DNA of 64,000 bases from JAWLBM01 sp041687675 (lineage in GTDB: Bacteria; Pseudomonadota; Alphaproteobacteria; Rhizobiales; Pleomorphomonadaceae). The position numbers and the translations under genes were made by a program. Positions within the stretch are counted from its first letter, which is position 1. Each line of letters starts with the position of its first letter. The DNA lies in NCBI GenBank assembly GCA_041687675.1, contig JAWLBM010000001.1:310001-374000 (forward strand), given 5' to 3'. The notes under the pieces are model-generated. The model was not told the origin of the DNA. It did not search any database and saw only the letters and a list, made by a program, of their open reading frames with translations. Positions 18,650 to 26,170 of the stretch are shown here, piece after piece.

Positions 18650-19603
18650 GTGACCACGCCTCGTTCCCTTCTCCGGCCGGGCCGCCCGGCCGGTCTCTCC
18701 CGCCGCAGCCTGCTCGGCGCCGCTGCGGCGGCCGGCGCCCTCGGCCTCATCGGACCGGTTCCGCCGGCCCGCGCTCTCGGCCGCCTCGCGGTCGGCGACG
18801 GCGAACTCACGATCCTCAGCGACGGCTACATGGAGATGCCGGCCGCGGCGGCGTTCCCCGAGGCCGCGCCGGCCGAGGTGGAGGCGCTGCTCTCCGGCGG
18901 CGGAATGCCGACGGACGTGCTCCACCACGACTGCAACGTGACGGTGCTCAGCACCGGCGACCGGGTGGTGGTGTTCGACGCCGGCGCCGGGCCGGGCTTC
19001 CTGCCGACCACCGGCACGCTCGGCGAGGGATTGGGTGAGGCCGGGATCGACCCCGCGGAGGTCACCGACGTGGTGTTCACCCACGCCCACCCCGACCACC
19101 TCTGGGGCCTCGTCGACGACTTCGACGAACTCGTCTTCCCCGAGGCCGCCTACCACATCTCCTCCGCCGAGTGGGACTTCTGGTCGGCCGAGGAGACCCT
19201 CGACAGGATGCCCGAGGACAGGAAGACTTTTGTCGTCGGCGCCCGCAACCGGTTCGCGGCGATCGAGGACCGCGTCGCCTTCTTCTCCGGTGGCGAGGTC
19301 CTGCCGGGCGTCGAGGCGGTGCCGACGCCGGGCCACACGCCGGGCCACGTCTCCTTCGTGGTGCACGGGGCGGAGCCGGTGGTGATCATCGGCGACGCGG
19401 TGATGAACGCGGTCGTGTCGCTCGCCCGTCCCGACTGGCACCAGTCCGCCGATTTCGACCCGGCGCTGGCGGCGGAGACCCGCGCGCGCCTGCTCGACCG
19501 CATCGTCGCCGACCGGGCGCGGGTCGTCGGGTTCCACTTCCCCCACCCGGGCGCCGGCGCGGTGGAGCGGCAGGCCGGCGGCTACCGATTCGTGCCGGCC
19601 TGA
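18650..19603 (+). CDS. Tat-exported metallo-beta-lactamase-fold hydrolase
   Basis: This 317-residue protein begins with a twin-arginine signal (LSRRSLLGAAAAAGALG, about residues 15-31) and contains an MBL domain with THAHPDHLWG (HxHxDH), GHTPGH, GDAVMN and a final histidine in VGFHFPHPG. It would bind two metal ions in the periplasm. Sox clusters of Paracoccus-type bacteria carry an MBL-fold gene (soxH), so a link to sulfur oxidation is plausible, though it also resembles MPH-type hydrolases. The GTG at 18650 has CAGGA upstream; ATGs at 18605 and 18623 overlap the shared operator element and lack ribosome sites. Confidence 0.8.
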   Translation: MTTPRSLLRPGRPAGLSRRSLLGAAAAAGALGLIGPVPPARALGRLAVGDGELTILSDGYMEMPAAAAFPEAAPAEVEALLSGGGMPTDVLHHDCNVTVLSTGDRVVVFDAGAGPGFLPTTGTLGEGLGEAGIDPAEVTDVVFTHAHPDHLWGLVDDFDELVFPEAAYHISSAEWDFWSAEETLDRMPEDRKTFVVGARNRFAAIEDRVAFFSGGEVLPGVEAVPTPGHTPGHVSFVVHGAEPVVIIGDAVMNAVVSLARPDWHQSADFDPALAAETRARLLDRIVADRARVVGFHFPHPGAGAVERQAGGYRFVPA

Positions 19604-19607
19604 CGGC

Positions 19608-20702
19608 TCACGCGGCCGGCTGGCTCGAGCCGGACCTCAGGAAGGCGAGCGGCGAGCCCTCGACCAGGTAGGCAAGGCCCATCCGCGCGCCGACCGCGAT
19701 GGACACGAGCACGATCGGCGCCGAGATCGCCAGGGCGGAGACCGCGGTCACGCCCTGGCCGATGGTGCAGCCCATGGCGAAGACGCCGCCGGTCCCCATC
19801 AGGAAGCCGCCCAGCATGTGGCGGCTGAGCTCGCGCGCGTCGTCGCAGGCCTCCCAGCGCACGTCGCGCCGGCGGATCGCGCAGGCCGCCGCGCCGACGA
19901 CGACGCCGATGACGAGGCCGACGCCGTAGTCCGGCATCACGCCGGTGAAGGTGATCACCTGCAGGATGGTGTCGGCCACCGGGACGACGAAGGATCCGGC
20001 CTCGATCTGCACCGGGTCGAGCGAATGGCGGGCGGCGAGGCTGGTCGCGAGCCAGCCGAAGGCGATGGCGGCGCCGATCACCGCGCCGGTGGCCATCCGC
20101 TCCGGCTTCGCCCGGAAGCCGCGGTCCGCGAGGACCCAGGCGAGGAGGGCGGCGGCCACCAGGACCGCCACCGGCAGCCGGACGTCGATCCCGGCGAGGG
20201 CGGAGGCGAGCGAGCCGATTGACTGGTCGCCGGCGAAGGAGAGGTCGGCCGCGAGGTCGTCCACCAGGGGCACGCGGACGAGCGCGATAAGCCCCCTCTG
20301 CGCCGCCATCGCCGACAGGCCGAGCACCAGCAGCACCACCACCGAGCGCAGGCTGCCTCCCCCCGTGCGCACCAGGGCGCCGAAGCCGCAGGTGCCGACC
20401 AGCGCCATCCCGAAGCCGAAGGCGACGCCGCCGATGATCGCTCCGGTCCAGCCGAAGGCCGGGTCGAGGTAGAAGCTGTTTTGAAGGTCGACCTGGCCGG
20501 CGAAGGTGAGGGCCTGGGTGAGCAGGATCGCCACCGCCGCCGCCATCCCCCAGGTGCGCAGGCCCTGGGTCTGGCCGGCATAGAACCAGCGTTCCAGCGC
20601 CGACATGGTGCAGAAATGGTGGCGGCGGGCGGCGTAGCCGATCGCGATTCCGGCCAGCAAGCCGCTGCCCGGCAGGAACCAGGGCGACCCGAACAGGTCC
20701 AT
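19608..20702 (-). CDS. soxT: YeeE/YedE transporter, SoxT/TsuA-like
   Basis: This 364-residue protein has about nine hydrophobic helices and is a YeeE/YedE sulfur transporter. The conserved cysteine loops typical of thiosulfate channels are visible: HHFCTMSALE near residue 30, GTCGFGALVRTGGG near 108 and AMGCTIGQGVTAVS near 312. It probably carries thiosulfate or a sulfur intermediate across the inner membrane. It follows soxS and soxR on the same strand, matching the position of SoxT in other sox clusters. Confidence 0.85.
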   Translation of the reverse strand: MDLFGSPWFLPGSGLLAGIAIGYAARRHHFCTMSALERWFYAGQTQGLRTWGMAAAVAILLTQALTFAGQVDLQNSFYLDPAFGWTGAIIGGVAFGFGMALVGTCGFGALVRTGGGSLRSVVVLLVLGLSAMAAQRGLIALVRVPLVDDLAADLSFAGDQSIGSLASALAGIDVRLPVAVLVAAALLAWVLADRGFRAKPERMATGAVIGAAIAFGWLATSLAARHSLDPVQIEAGSFVVPVADTILQVITFTGVMPDYGVGLVIGVVVGAAACAIRRRDVRWEACDDARELSRHMLGGFLMGTGGVFAMGCTIGQGVTAVSALAISAPIVLVSIAVGARMGLAYLVEGSPLAFLRSGSSQPAA

Positions 20703-20733
20703 CGTCTCCTCCGTCGGGTCTTGCCGCGGCGCC

Positions 20734-21111
20734 TCAGCGGTCCGGGCTGTTACCCTTGCCCGCGTCCGCGCCGTTGCGAACCGGCGCGCAGAACAGATCG
20801 TACAGCGTCGCGATTACCGACGCCACGTCGTCGCCGGCGATCGAATAGTAGACCGTGCGCCCATCCCGGCGCGTCTTCACCAGCCGGTCGAATCTCAGCC
20901 GCGCCAGCTGCTGCGACACCGCCGCCTGCGGCATCTGCATGATCTCCTCCATCTCGGAGACAGAGCGCTCGCCCTCGGCGAGCAGGCAGAGCATCAGCAG
21001 CCGGCCCTCGTGCGACAGGGCCTTCAAAAGGTCGCTCGCCTTGCGGGCCTGCTCGACCAGCTTGTCGAAGTCCTCGGGCGACTGGATGCTGTTGATCTTC
21101 GGCAGTGTCAT
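20734..21111 (-). CDS. soxR: ArsR-family regulator SoxR
   Basis: This 125-residue winged-helix repressor of the ArsR family matches the sox regulator SoxR (not the redox SoxR of E. coli). The recognition region MQMPQAAVSQQLARLRFDRL lies near residues 58-77, and VYYSIAGDD is in the wing. One cysteine in LMLCLLAEGE (about residue 42) and one in DLFCAPV near 107 fit the pair that senses polysulfide or sulfane sulfur in characterised homologues. It lies 23 bases after soxS and is expected to repress the sox promoters until reduced sulfur is present. Confidence 0.88.
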   Translation of the reverse strand: MTLPKINSIQSPEDFDKLVEQARKASDLLKALSHEGRLLMLCLLAEGERSVSEMEEIMQMPQAAVSQQLARLRFDRLVKTRRDGRTVYYSIAGDDVASVIATLYDLFCAPVRNGADAGKGNSPDR

Positions 21112-21134
21112 CGGTCAGTCCAGACTGTCGGTCA

Positions 21135-21545
21135 TCAGGGGCGGTCGGAAGGCGCGGCGGGCGGCTCCTCCGGCAAGAGGGCGAACAGCTCGCCGATCCT
21201 GAACCAGAAGAACTCGTCGCCGGGATAGCCCCTCAGCCGGCCGATTTCACGCCCGTCATCCATCACAATGAAGGTAGGCGTAAATCGTTCTTTTTGTACA
21301 TGGGCGAGATCATCGGGCCAAGCCTCGGTGATGTCCACCCGTCTCAGCGGCGCACGCCGGCCCTCGGCGGTGTTCGGCCAGGCCGGCGCGATCTCCGCGT
21401 CGAACCTCGCGCACCAGACGCAGCCGGGCTGCTCCAGCACCAGCAGTTCCGCGGAATGCGTGGCCACGGATGCGGCCGTGGAGACCGCCAGCGCCAGCGC
21501 GCCGAGCACTGACGGGATCCGCGGCCGTCCGGTTCTCCACCGCAT
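21135..21545 (-). CDS. soxS: Periplasmic thioredoxin SoxS
   Basis: This 136-residue thioredoxin-like protein has an N-terminal signal segment (about residues 10-30) and the active site CVWC in LEQPGCVWCARFD. SoxS keeps the carrier protein SoxY in its reduced, active state, probably with electrons from SoxV. The ATG at 21545 has AGGAA nine to ten bases ahead; an ATG at 21581 has no ribosome site and would place an AT-rich promoter segment inside the gene. It heads the soxS-soxR-soxT operon and diverges from soxV across a repeat-filled gap. Confidence 0.82.
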   Translation of the reverse strand: MRWRTGRPRIPSVLGALALAVSTAASVATHSAELLVLEQPGCVWCARFDAEIAPAWPNTAEGRRAPLRRVDITEAWPDDLAHVQKERFTPTFIVMDDGREIGRLRGYPGDEFFWFRIGELFALLPEEPPAAPSDRP

Positions 21546-21836
21546 CCTTGTGGTTTCCTGTTTACAAGTCCGCATTTTCATCTATTTTGTCACAAATCGC
21601 AAGGATGCGGCGGGGGTGGGACCTGCCGGACCCTGGCCGGGCAGCGTTTCGACGGCGCAAGCCAGGATCCGCGGGACGCGGTCTCCTGTCGATGGGCTGC
21701 CTTCCGGCCCCGTGCGGCGCGGATCTCGCGGCACGGAGTCGACCTCGGCGCAGTCGGTTCGCCTCGGCGGGAATCGGCCTGCCGAGCGCGTGCCGGTCCT
21801 GGTCGGCGGCCCCGCTGCGTGGCCTTGCGACGGCGC

Positions 21837-22160
21837 GGCGCTCCGCTGTGGGGCGAGGCTCCGCTGTGGGGTGGTGCTCCGGCGTGGGGTGGCGCTCCGC
21901 CGTGTGGTGGCGCTCCGGCGTGGGGCGAGGCTCTGCCGTGGGGTGGCGCTCCGTCGTGGGGCGGCGCTCCGCCGTGGGGCGGCGCTCCGGTGTGGGGCGA
22001 GGCTCCGCTGCGTGGTGGCGCTCCGCCGTGTGGTGGCGCTCCGCCGTGTGGTGGCGCTCCGCCGTGTGGTGGCGCTCCGGCGTGGGGCGAGGCTCTGCCG
22101 TGGGGTGGCGCTCCGCCGTGGGGCCGCGCTCCGGTGTGAGGCGAGACTCCGACGTGGGGC
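21837..22160. repeat. 18-bp tandem repeat array (18 copies) in the soxS/soxV gap
   Basis: Eighteen contiguous imperfect copies of an 18-base unit (typical unit GGCGCTCCGCCGTGTGGT) fill 324 bp of the 792-bp gap between divergent soxS and soxV. Units 4-6 recur almost exactly as units 13-15, nine units (162 bp) later, implying block duplication. Because 18 is a multiple of three, all six frames stay open, producing spurious reading frames such as GGAPPH or HTAERH repeats. Variable bases fall in all codon positions and no frame has a ribosome site, so I treat it as non-coding. The rest of the gap holds only promoter sequence near its two ends. Confidence 0.85.
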
Positions 22161-22257
22161 GGCGCCGGCATGCCGGCGAAAGGGGCGCATTCCGGGGCAT
22201 CCCGGCCTCTATCAACCGCGTCGAGGGGCTTCGGCGTAACATGACTGTAGACAACAC

Positions 22258-22293
22258 ATCTGTTTATCTAGATATATAGAGAGAATAACAGAT
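22258..22293. promoter_or_regulatory. AT-rich inverted repeat ahead of soxV
   Basis: Arms ATCTGTTTAT (22258-22267) and AATAACAGAT (22284-22293) are inverted repeats with a central AT-rich stretch containing TAGATATATAGA. The site lies 45 bases upstream of the soxV start in otherwise very GC-rich DNA. It is probably the soxV promoter and may bind SoxR or another sulfur-responsive regulator. Confidence 0.5.
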
Positions 22294-22337
22294 GCATGCG
22301 ACGGACGCAAAGTCGGTTGCGGGGGAGGCGGGGGGAC

Positions 22338-23072
22338 ATGCTCGACATCAGCCTCGGGGGCGCGCTCCTGGCCGGGATGCTCTCCTTCGTCTCGCCCTGC
22401 GTCCTGCCGATCGTGCCGCCCTATCTCGCCTGGATCGCCGGCGTCGGCTTCGACGAGTTGAAGGCGGAGCAGCCGGACGCGGCGCACCGGCGGCGGATCA
22501 TCTCCGCGGCGGTGGCCTTCGTTCTCGGCTTCTCGACGGTGTTCATCGGCCTCGGCGCGACCGCGAGCGTGGTGGGCAAGACCCTCGCCCAGTATTTCGA
22601 CGTGCTGTCGATGATCGCCGGCGCCGTGATCCTGGTGATGGGGCTTCACTTCCTCGGCGTGTTCCGGATCGGCCTCCTCTATCGCGAGGCGCGCGTGCAG
22701 GTCAGCCGCCGGCCGGCCGGGCTTGCCGGCGCCTACCTGATGGGCCTCGCCTTCGCCTTTGGCTGGACGCCCTGCGTCGGTCCGGTGCTGGCCGCGATCC
22801 TGTTCGTCGCCGGGGCGGAGGGCTCGGCGGGGCAGGGCGGCCTGCTGCTCGCAGTCTACTCGCTCGGGATCGGCATCCCCTTCGTGCTGGCGGCGGCCTT
22901 CGCCAGCGGCTTCATTGCCTGGGCGGGCCGTTTCCGGCGCCACATGCACAAGGTCGAGATGGCGATGGGCGGCCTGCTCGTCGTCACCGGGCTCCTGTTC
23001 ATGACCGGCCAGATGGCCGCCATCTCCTGGTGGCTGCTCGAGACCTTCCCCGCCTTCCAGAACCTCGGATAG
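22338..23072 (+). CDS. soxV: CcdA-type thiol-disulfide membrane protein SoxV
   Basis: This 244-residue inner membrane protein has six helices and is of the CcdA/DsbD-beta family. The paired cysteines are in SFVSPCVLP (about residue 22) and GWTPCVGPV (about 145). SoxV moves electrons from cytoplasmic thioredoxin to periplasmic SoxW/SoxS, which keep SoxYZ active. The ATG at 22338 follows a purine-rich GGGGGAGG. It is the first gene of the rightward sox operon, eight bases ahead of soxW. Confidence 0.9.
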   Translation: MLDISLGGALLAGMLSFVSPCVLPIVPPYLAWIAGVGFDELKAEQPDAAHRRRIISAAVAFVLGFSTVFIGLGATASVVGKTLAQYFDVLSMIAGAVILVMGLHFLGVFRIGLLYREARVQVSRRPAGLAGAYLMGLAFAFGWTPCVGPVLAAILFVAGAEGSAGQGGLLLAVYSLGIGIPFVLAAAFASGFIAWAGRFRRHMHKVEMAMGGLLVVTGLLFMTGQMAAISWWLLETFPAFQNLG

Positions 23073-23080
23073 GAGGATCC

Positions 23081-23662
23081 ATGCTGCGTGCCGCCTTGTC
23101 TGTCCTCTGCGTCCTCGCCGCCGTGCCGGCCTTCGCGTCGGAGATCGGCGACGACGGCCTGCACAAGGAGGACTGGTTCACCATCACCTTCCGCGACATC
23201 GCGGAGGACATCGAAGCCGCGACGGCCGACGGCAAGCGGCTGGCGCTGGTGTTCGAGCAGCGCGGCTGCATCTATTGCGCCGCCATGCACGAGAAGATCC
23301 TGTCCGACCCGGAGGTGCGGGACTTCATCCAGGCCAACTTCCACGTCATCCAGTACAACATGTTCGGCGACGAGGAGGTGACCGACCTCGACGGCGACGT
23401 GCTGACCGAGAAGACCGCCGCCCGCAAGTGGGGCCTCGTCTTCACGCCCACGATCGTCTTCCTTCCGGAGGAGGTGCCGACGGAGGGCTCGGTCTCCGAG
23501 GCCGCGGTGGCGACCATGCCCGGCGCCTTCGGCAAGTGGACGTTCCTCAACATGTTCCGCTGGGTCCACGAGAAGGGCTACGCGGGCGAGGAGCACTTCC
23601 AGACCTACCACGCGCGCATGCTGCAGGAGGCGCGGGAGGCGGGGCGGGACCTCTCGGAGTGA
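23081..23662 (+). CDS. soxW: Periplasmic thioredoxin SoxW
   Basis: This 193-residue exported thioredoxin-like protein has a signal peptide (about residues 1-19, ending PAFAS) and the active site CIYC in FEQRGCIYCAAMHE near residue 65. SoxW receives electrons from SoxV. AGGAGG precedes the ATG by five bases, and the gene follows soxV by eight bases. It resembles SoxW of Paracoccus and Rhodovulum in size and gene order. Confidence 0.88.
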   Translation: MLRAALSVLCVLAAVPAFASEIGDDGLHKEDWFTITFRDIAEDIEAATADGKRLALVFEQRGCIYCAAMHEKILSDPEVRDFIQANFHVIQYNMFGDEEVTDLDGDVLTEKTAARKWGLVFTPTIVFLPEEVPTEGSVSEAAVATMPGAFGKWTFLNMFRWVHEKGYAGEEHFQTYHARMLQEAREAGRDLSE

Positions 23663-23693
23663 CCGCCGGACGGGCCTCTCGTCGGTTTGAATG

Positions 23694-23714
23694 CATACAT
23701 TCATATTTTTGCAT
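23694..23714. promoter_or_regulatory. AT-rich candidate SoxR operator, copy B
   Basis: CATACATTCATA followed by TTTTTGCAT lies in the soxW-soxX gap, 86-106 bases upstream of soxX. Its reverse complement matches the element ahead of the metallo-hydrolase at 18605-18625 in 20 of 21 positions. It sits inside a wider inverted repeat (AATGCA ... TGCATT). A separate promoter ahead of soxX under SoxR control is known in other sox clusters, so this position is expected. Confidence 0.65.
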
Positions 23715-23799
23715 TGAATGGGTTGAAGCGTCGCATTAGGGTGATCACGAAACCGGGAGCCGGGCCACGGCCGGCCCCGCGCAGGGGAGGAACTGCGGG

Positions 23800-24261
23800 A
23801 TGAGACCAGCCATGTTCGCCGCCGTCCTTTGGACGGTGTCGATGGGAACCGGCGTCGCCGTCGCGGCGGACGTCGCGCCTGCCGAGGTGATCTACGAGGA
23901 CAACACCGTGAAGGCGGCGCTCGCCGCCGCGCCGGGCGACCCGGCCGCCGGGGCGAAGGCCTTCGCCAGCCGCAGCCTCGGCAACTGCCTGGCCTGCCAC
24001 GCGGTGTCCGTTCTGTCCGACGAGCTGTTCCACGGCGACGTCGCCCCGCCGCTGGACGGCGTGGCCGACCGGTGGACCCCCGAGGAACTGAGGGCGATCG
24101 TCGCGGACGCCAAGAAGGTCTTCGGGCCGGAGACCATGATGCCCGGCTTCTACTCGCTGGACGTCGGCATCAACGTGCGCGAGGACCTCGTCGGCAAGAC
24201 CATCCTGACCGCCCAGGAGGTGGAGGACGTGGTCGCCTTCCTGGGCACCCTCAAGGAATGA
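23800..24261 (+). CDS. soxX: Cytochrome c SoxX
   Basis: This 153-residue periplasmic monoheme cytochrome has a signal peptide (about residues 1-23), a heme site CLACH at residues 63-67 and a probable axial methionine in ETMMPGFYS near 113. With SoxA it forms SoxXA, which oxidatively joins thiosulfate to the SoxY carrier cysteine. The start is ATG at 23800 after GAGGAA. It opens the structural soxXYZABCD series and lies 137 bases after soxW, behind a candidate SoxR site. Confidence 0.92.
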   Translation: MRPAMFAAVLWTVSMGTGVAVAADVAPAEVIYEDNTVKAALAAAPGDPAAGAKAFASRSLGNCLACHAVSVLSDELFHGDVAPPLDGVADRWTPEELRAIVADAKKVFGPETMMPGFYSLDVGINVREDLVGKTILTAQEVEDVVAFLGTLKE

Positions 24262-24339
24262 CGCGCGGCAACAGCGCGAAGCATGGATGACGCGCGGCCC
24301 CTGGCGGGGACGCCGCGCCACAAGCGCAAGGAGCACGAG

Positions 24340-24795
24340 ATGGAACTGACCAGACGACAGGCACTCGCCGTCACCGCTGGCGGCGCGCTCGCCGCCTTCG
24401 GTGGCTTCCGGGTCCTCCCGGCGGCCGCGGCGAACGAGGCCACCGACAAGCTGGTGATGGAGTTCACCGGCGGCAAGACCCCCGAGGCCGGCCGCATCAC
24501 CTTGACGGCGCCGGAGATCGCCGAGAACGGCAACACCGTGCCGATCTCGGTGGAGGTGGACAGCGAGATGACCGACGCCGACCGCGTCGAGGCGGTGATG
24601 ATCGTCGCCGAGGGCAACCCGAACCCGGACGTCGCCACGTTCCACTTCACCGCCATGAGCGGCGCGGCCGCGGCCACCACCCGCATCCGGCTGGCCAAGA
24701 CGCAGAACGTCGCGGCCATCGCCCGGATGGCGGACGGCTCGGTCTACGTCGACCGCAAGGAAGTGAAGGTCACCATCGGCGGCTGCGGCGGCTGA
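24340..24795 (+). CDS. soxY: Sulfur carrier protein SoxY
   Basis: This 151-residue periplasmic carrier has a twin-arginine signal (LTRRQALAVTAGGAL) and ends in the diagnostic GGCGG motif (residues 147-151), whose cysteine carries the sulfur intermediates. It works as a heterodimer with SoxZ. The ATG at 24340 follows AAGGAG; an upstream in-frame ATG at 24283 would bury the Tat signal. It is followed by soxZ after 18 bases. Confidence 0.93.
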   Translation: MELTRRQALAVTAGGALAAFGGFRVLPAAAANEATDKLVMEFTGGKTPEAGRITLTAPEIAENGNTVPISVEVDSEMTDADRVEAVMIVAEGNPNPDVATFHFTAMSGAAAATTRIRLAKTQNVAAIARMADGSVYVDRKEVKVTIGGCGG

Positions 24796-24813
24796 GGACG
24801 AAGGAGACGAGAC

Positions 24814-25140
24814 ATGGCAGCCCCAAAGCCCCGCATCAAGCTTCCGAAGACCGCCTCCGCCGGCGAGGTCATCGTCATCAAGACGCTGATCAGCCACGAC
24901 ATGGAGTCGGGCCAGCGCAAGGACAAGGACGGCAACGTCATCCCGCGCAGGATCATCAACGCGTTCAGCTGCGAGTTCAACGGACAGCCGGTGTTCTCCT
25001 GCGACATCGCCCCGGCGGTGTCGTCGAACCCCTATTTCGAGTTCAGCGCCAAGGTGAACGAGAGCGGAACGTTCAAGTTCACTTGGGTCGACGACGACGG
25101 CTCGGTCTACTCGGCCGAGCAGCCGATCGAGGTGAAGTGA
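24814..25140 (+). CDS. soxZ: Sulfur carrier partner SoxZ
   Basis: This is a 108-residue immunoglobulin-like protein without its own signal peptide, as usual for SoxZ, which is exported together with SoxY through the Tat system. Family patterns such as KTLISHDMESGQRKD, PRRIINAFSCEFNG and FKFTWVDDDG are present. It presents the swinging GGCGG arm of SoxY to the other Sox enzymes. It is directly downstream of soxY. Confidence 0.93.
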   Translation: MAAPKPRIKLPKTASAGEVIVIKTLISHDMESGQRKDKDGNVIPRRIINAFSCEFNGQPVFSCDIAPAVSSNPYFEFSAKVNESGTFKFTWVDDDGSVYSAEQPIEVK

Positions 25141-25195
25141 TCCTGTTGCCGGCGGGCGGCGAGGGAGGCCGCCTGCAGATCTGGGAGGGACGGCA

Positions 25196-26050
25196 GTGAG
25201 ATACATGCGACTGGCGGCCTCGGTGGCCGCCCTGGCCCTGCCGGGGCTGGTGCTCGCCGCGGCGGCGGATCCGGTGGACGACACGCTGGTCATCGACGAC
25301 GTCGAGATCACCACCCGGGCGCCGGCGCCGGAGGGCCATCCCTTCGACGAGGTGCTCTCCGGCTGGCTGTTCCGCGAGGCGGAGACCCGGGCGACGCAGG
25401 CGGACAGCTTTGCCAACCCGGGCATGCTTGCGGTGGAGCGCGGCGAGGAGATCTGGAACACCGTCGAGGGCGGCGCCGGCAAGTCCTGCGCCTCCTGCCA
25501 CGGCGATGCCGCCGAGAGCATGGCCGACGTCGGCGCCAGCTACCCCAAGTGGGACGAAGCCTCCGGCAAGCCGCTCAACGTGGAGCTGCGGATCGACAAG
25601 TGCCGGACGGAGAACATGGGGCTCGAGCCCTACAAGTTCGACGACCGGGACCAGGTGGCGCTCACCGCCTTCCTCAAGCACCAGGCGCTCGGCAAGCCGG
25701 TGGCCGTCGATCTTGCGGCCGGCGACATGCAGGCCTGGTGGGACCGCGGCAAGGAGACCTACTACACCCGCATGGGCCAGCTGAACCTTGCCTGCGCCTC
25801 CTGCCACGAGGCGAGCATGGGCAGGTACATTCGCGCCGACCACCTGAGCCAGGGACAGGTCAACGGCTTCCCGACCTACCGCTTCAACACTGGCGGCATG
25901 GTCTCGCTGCACAACCGCTTCCGCGGCTGCATCCGCGACACCCGGGCGGAATTCCCGAAGGGTCTCTCCGACGAGCTGGTGGCGCTCGAGGTCTATGTGA
26001 CCTGGCGCGGCACCGGCCTCTCGGTGGAGACGCCGGCGGTCCGCCAGTGA
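25196..26050 (+). CDS. soxA: Diheme cytochrome c SoxA
   Basis: This 284-residue periplasmic cytochrome is the catalytic half of SoxXA. It has a signal peptide (about residues 1-23), two heme motifs CASCH at 98-102 and CASCH at 200-204, and the active-site cysteine in RGCIRD (residue 245) that carries a cysteine persulfide. It is therefore the diheme form of SoxA. The start is GTG at 25196 after GGGAGGGA; ATG at 25205 is also possible. It lies 55 bases after soxZ and ahead of soxB. Confidence 0.92.
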   Translation: MRYMRLAASVAALALPGLVLAAAADPVDDTLVIDDVEITTRAPAPEGHPFDEVLSGWLFREAETRATQADSFANPGMLAVERGEEIWNTVEGGAGKSCASCHGDAAESMADVGASYPKWDEASGKPLNVELRIDKCRTENMGLEPYKFDDRDQVALTAFLKHQALGKPVAVDLAAGDMQAWWDRGKETYYTRMGQLNLACASCHEASMGRYIRADHLSQGQVNGFPTYRFNTGGMVSLHNRFRGCIRDTRAEFPKGLSDELVALEVYVTWRGTGLSVETPAVRQ

Positions 26051-26170
26051 CGAGGACATGACGGCGGCGCGCCCGGGCGCGCCGCCGACCCGATTGGACA
26101 CCCAGACCGGATCGCCCGCCGGCCCGCAGCCGCGCGGAGAGGATCCCTTTCGCCCGGAGCCGACCAGGAC

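Noticed and set aside
21837..22160. CRISPR array
   Set aside because: The repeats are directly contiguous with no unique spacers, and no cas genes are present.
21562..22257. Possible repeat protein (HTAERH or GGAPPH repeats) encoded by the tandem array
   Set aside because: All frames are open only because the unit is 18 bases. No ribosome site was seen, several frames look equally open, and base changes fall in all codon positions.
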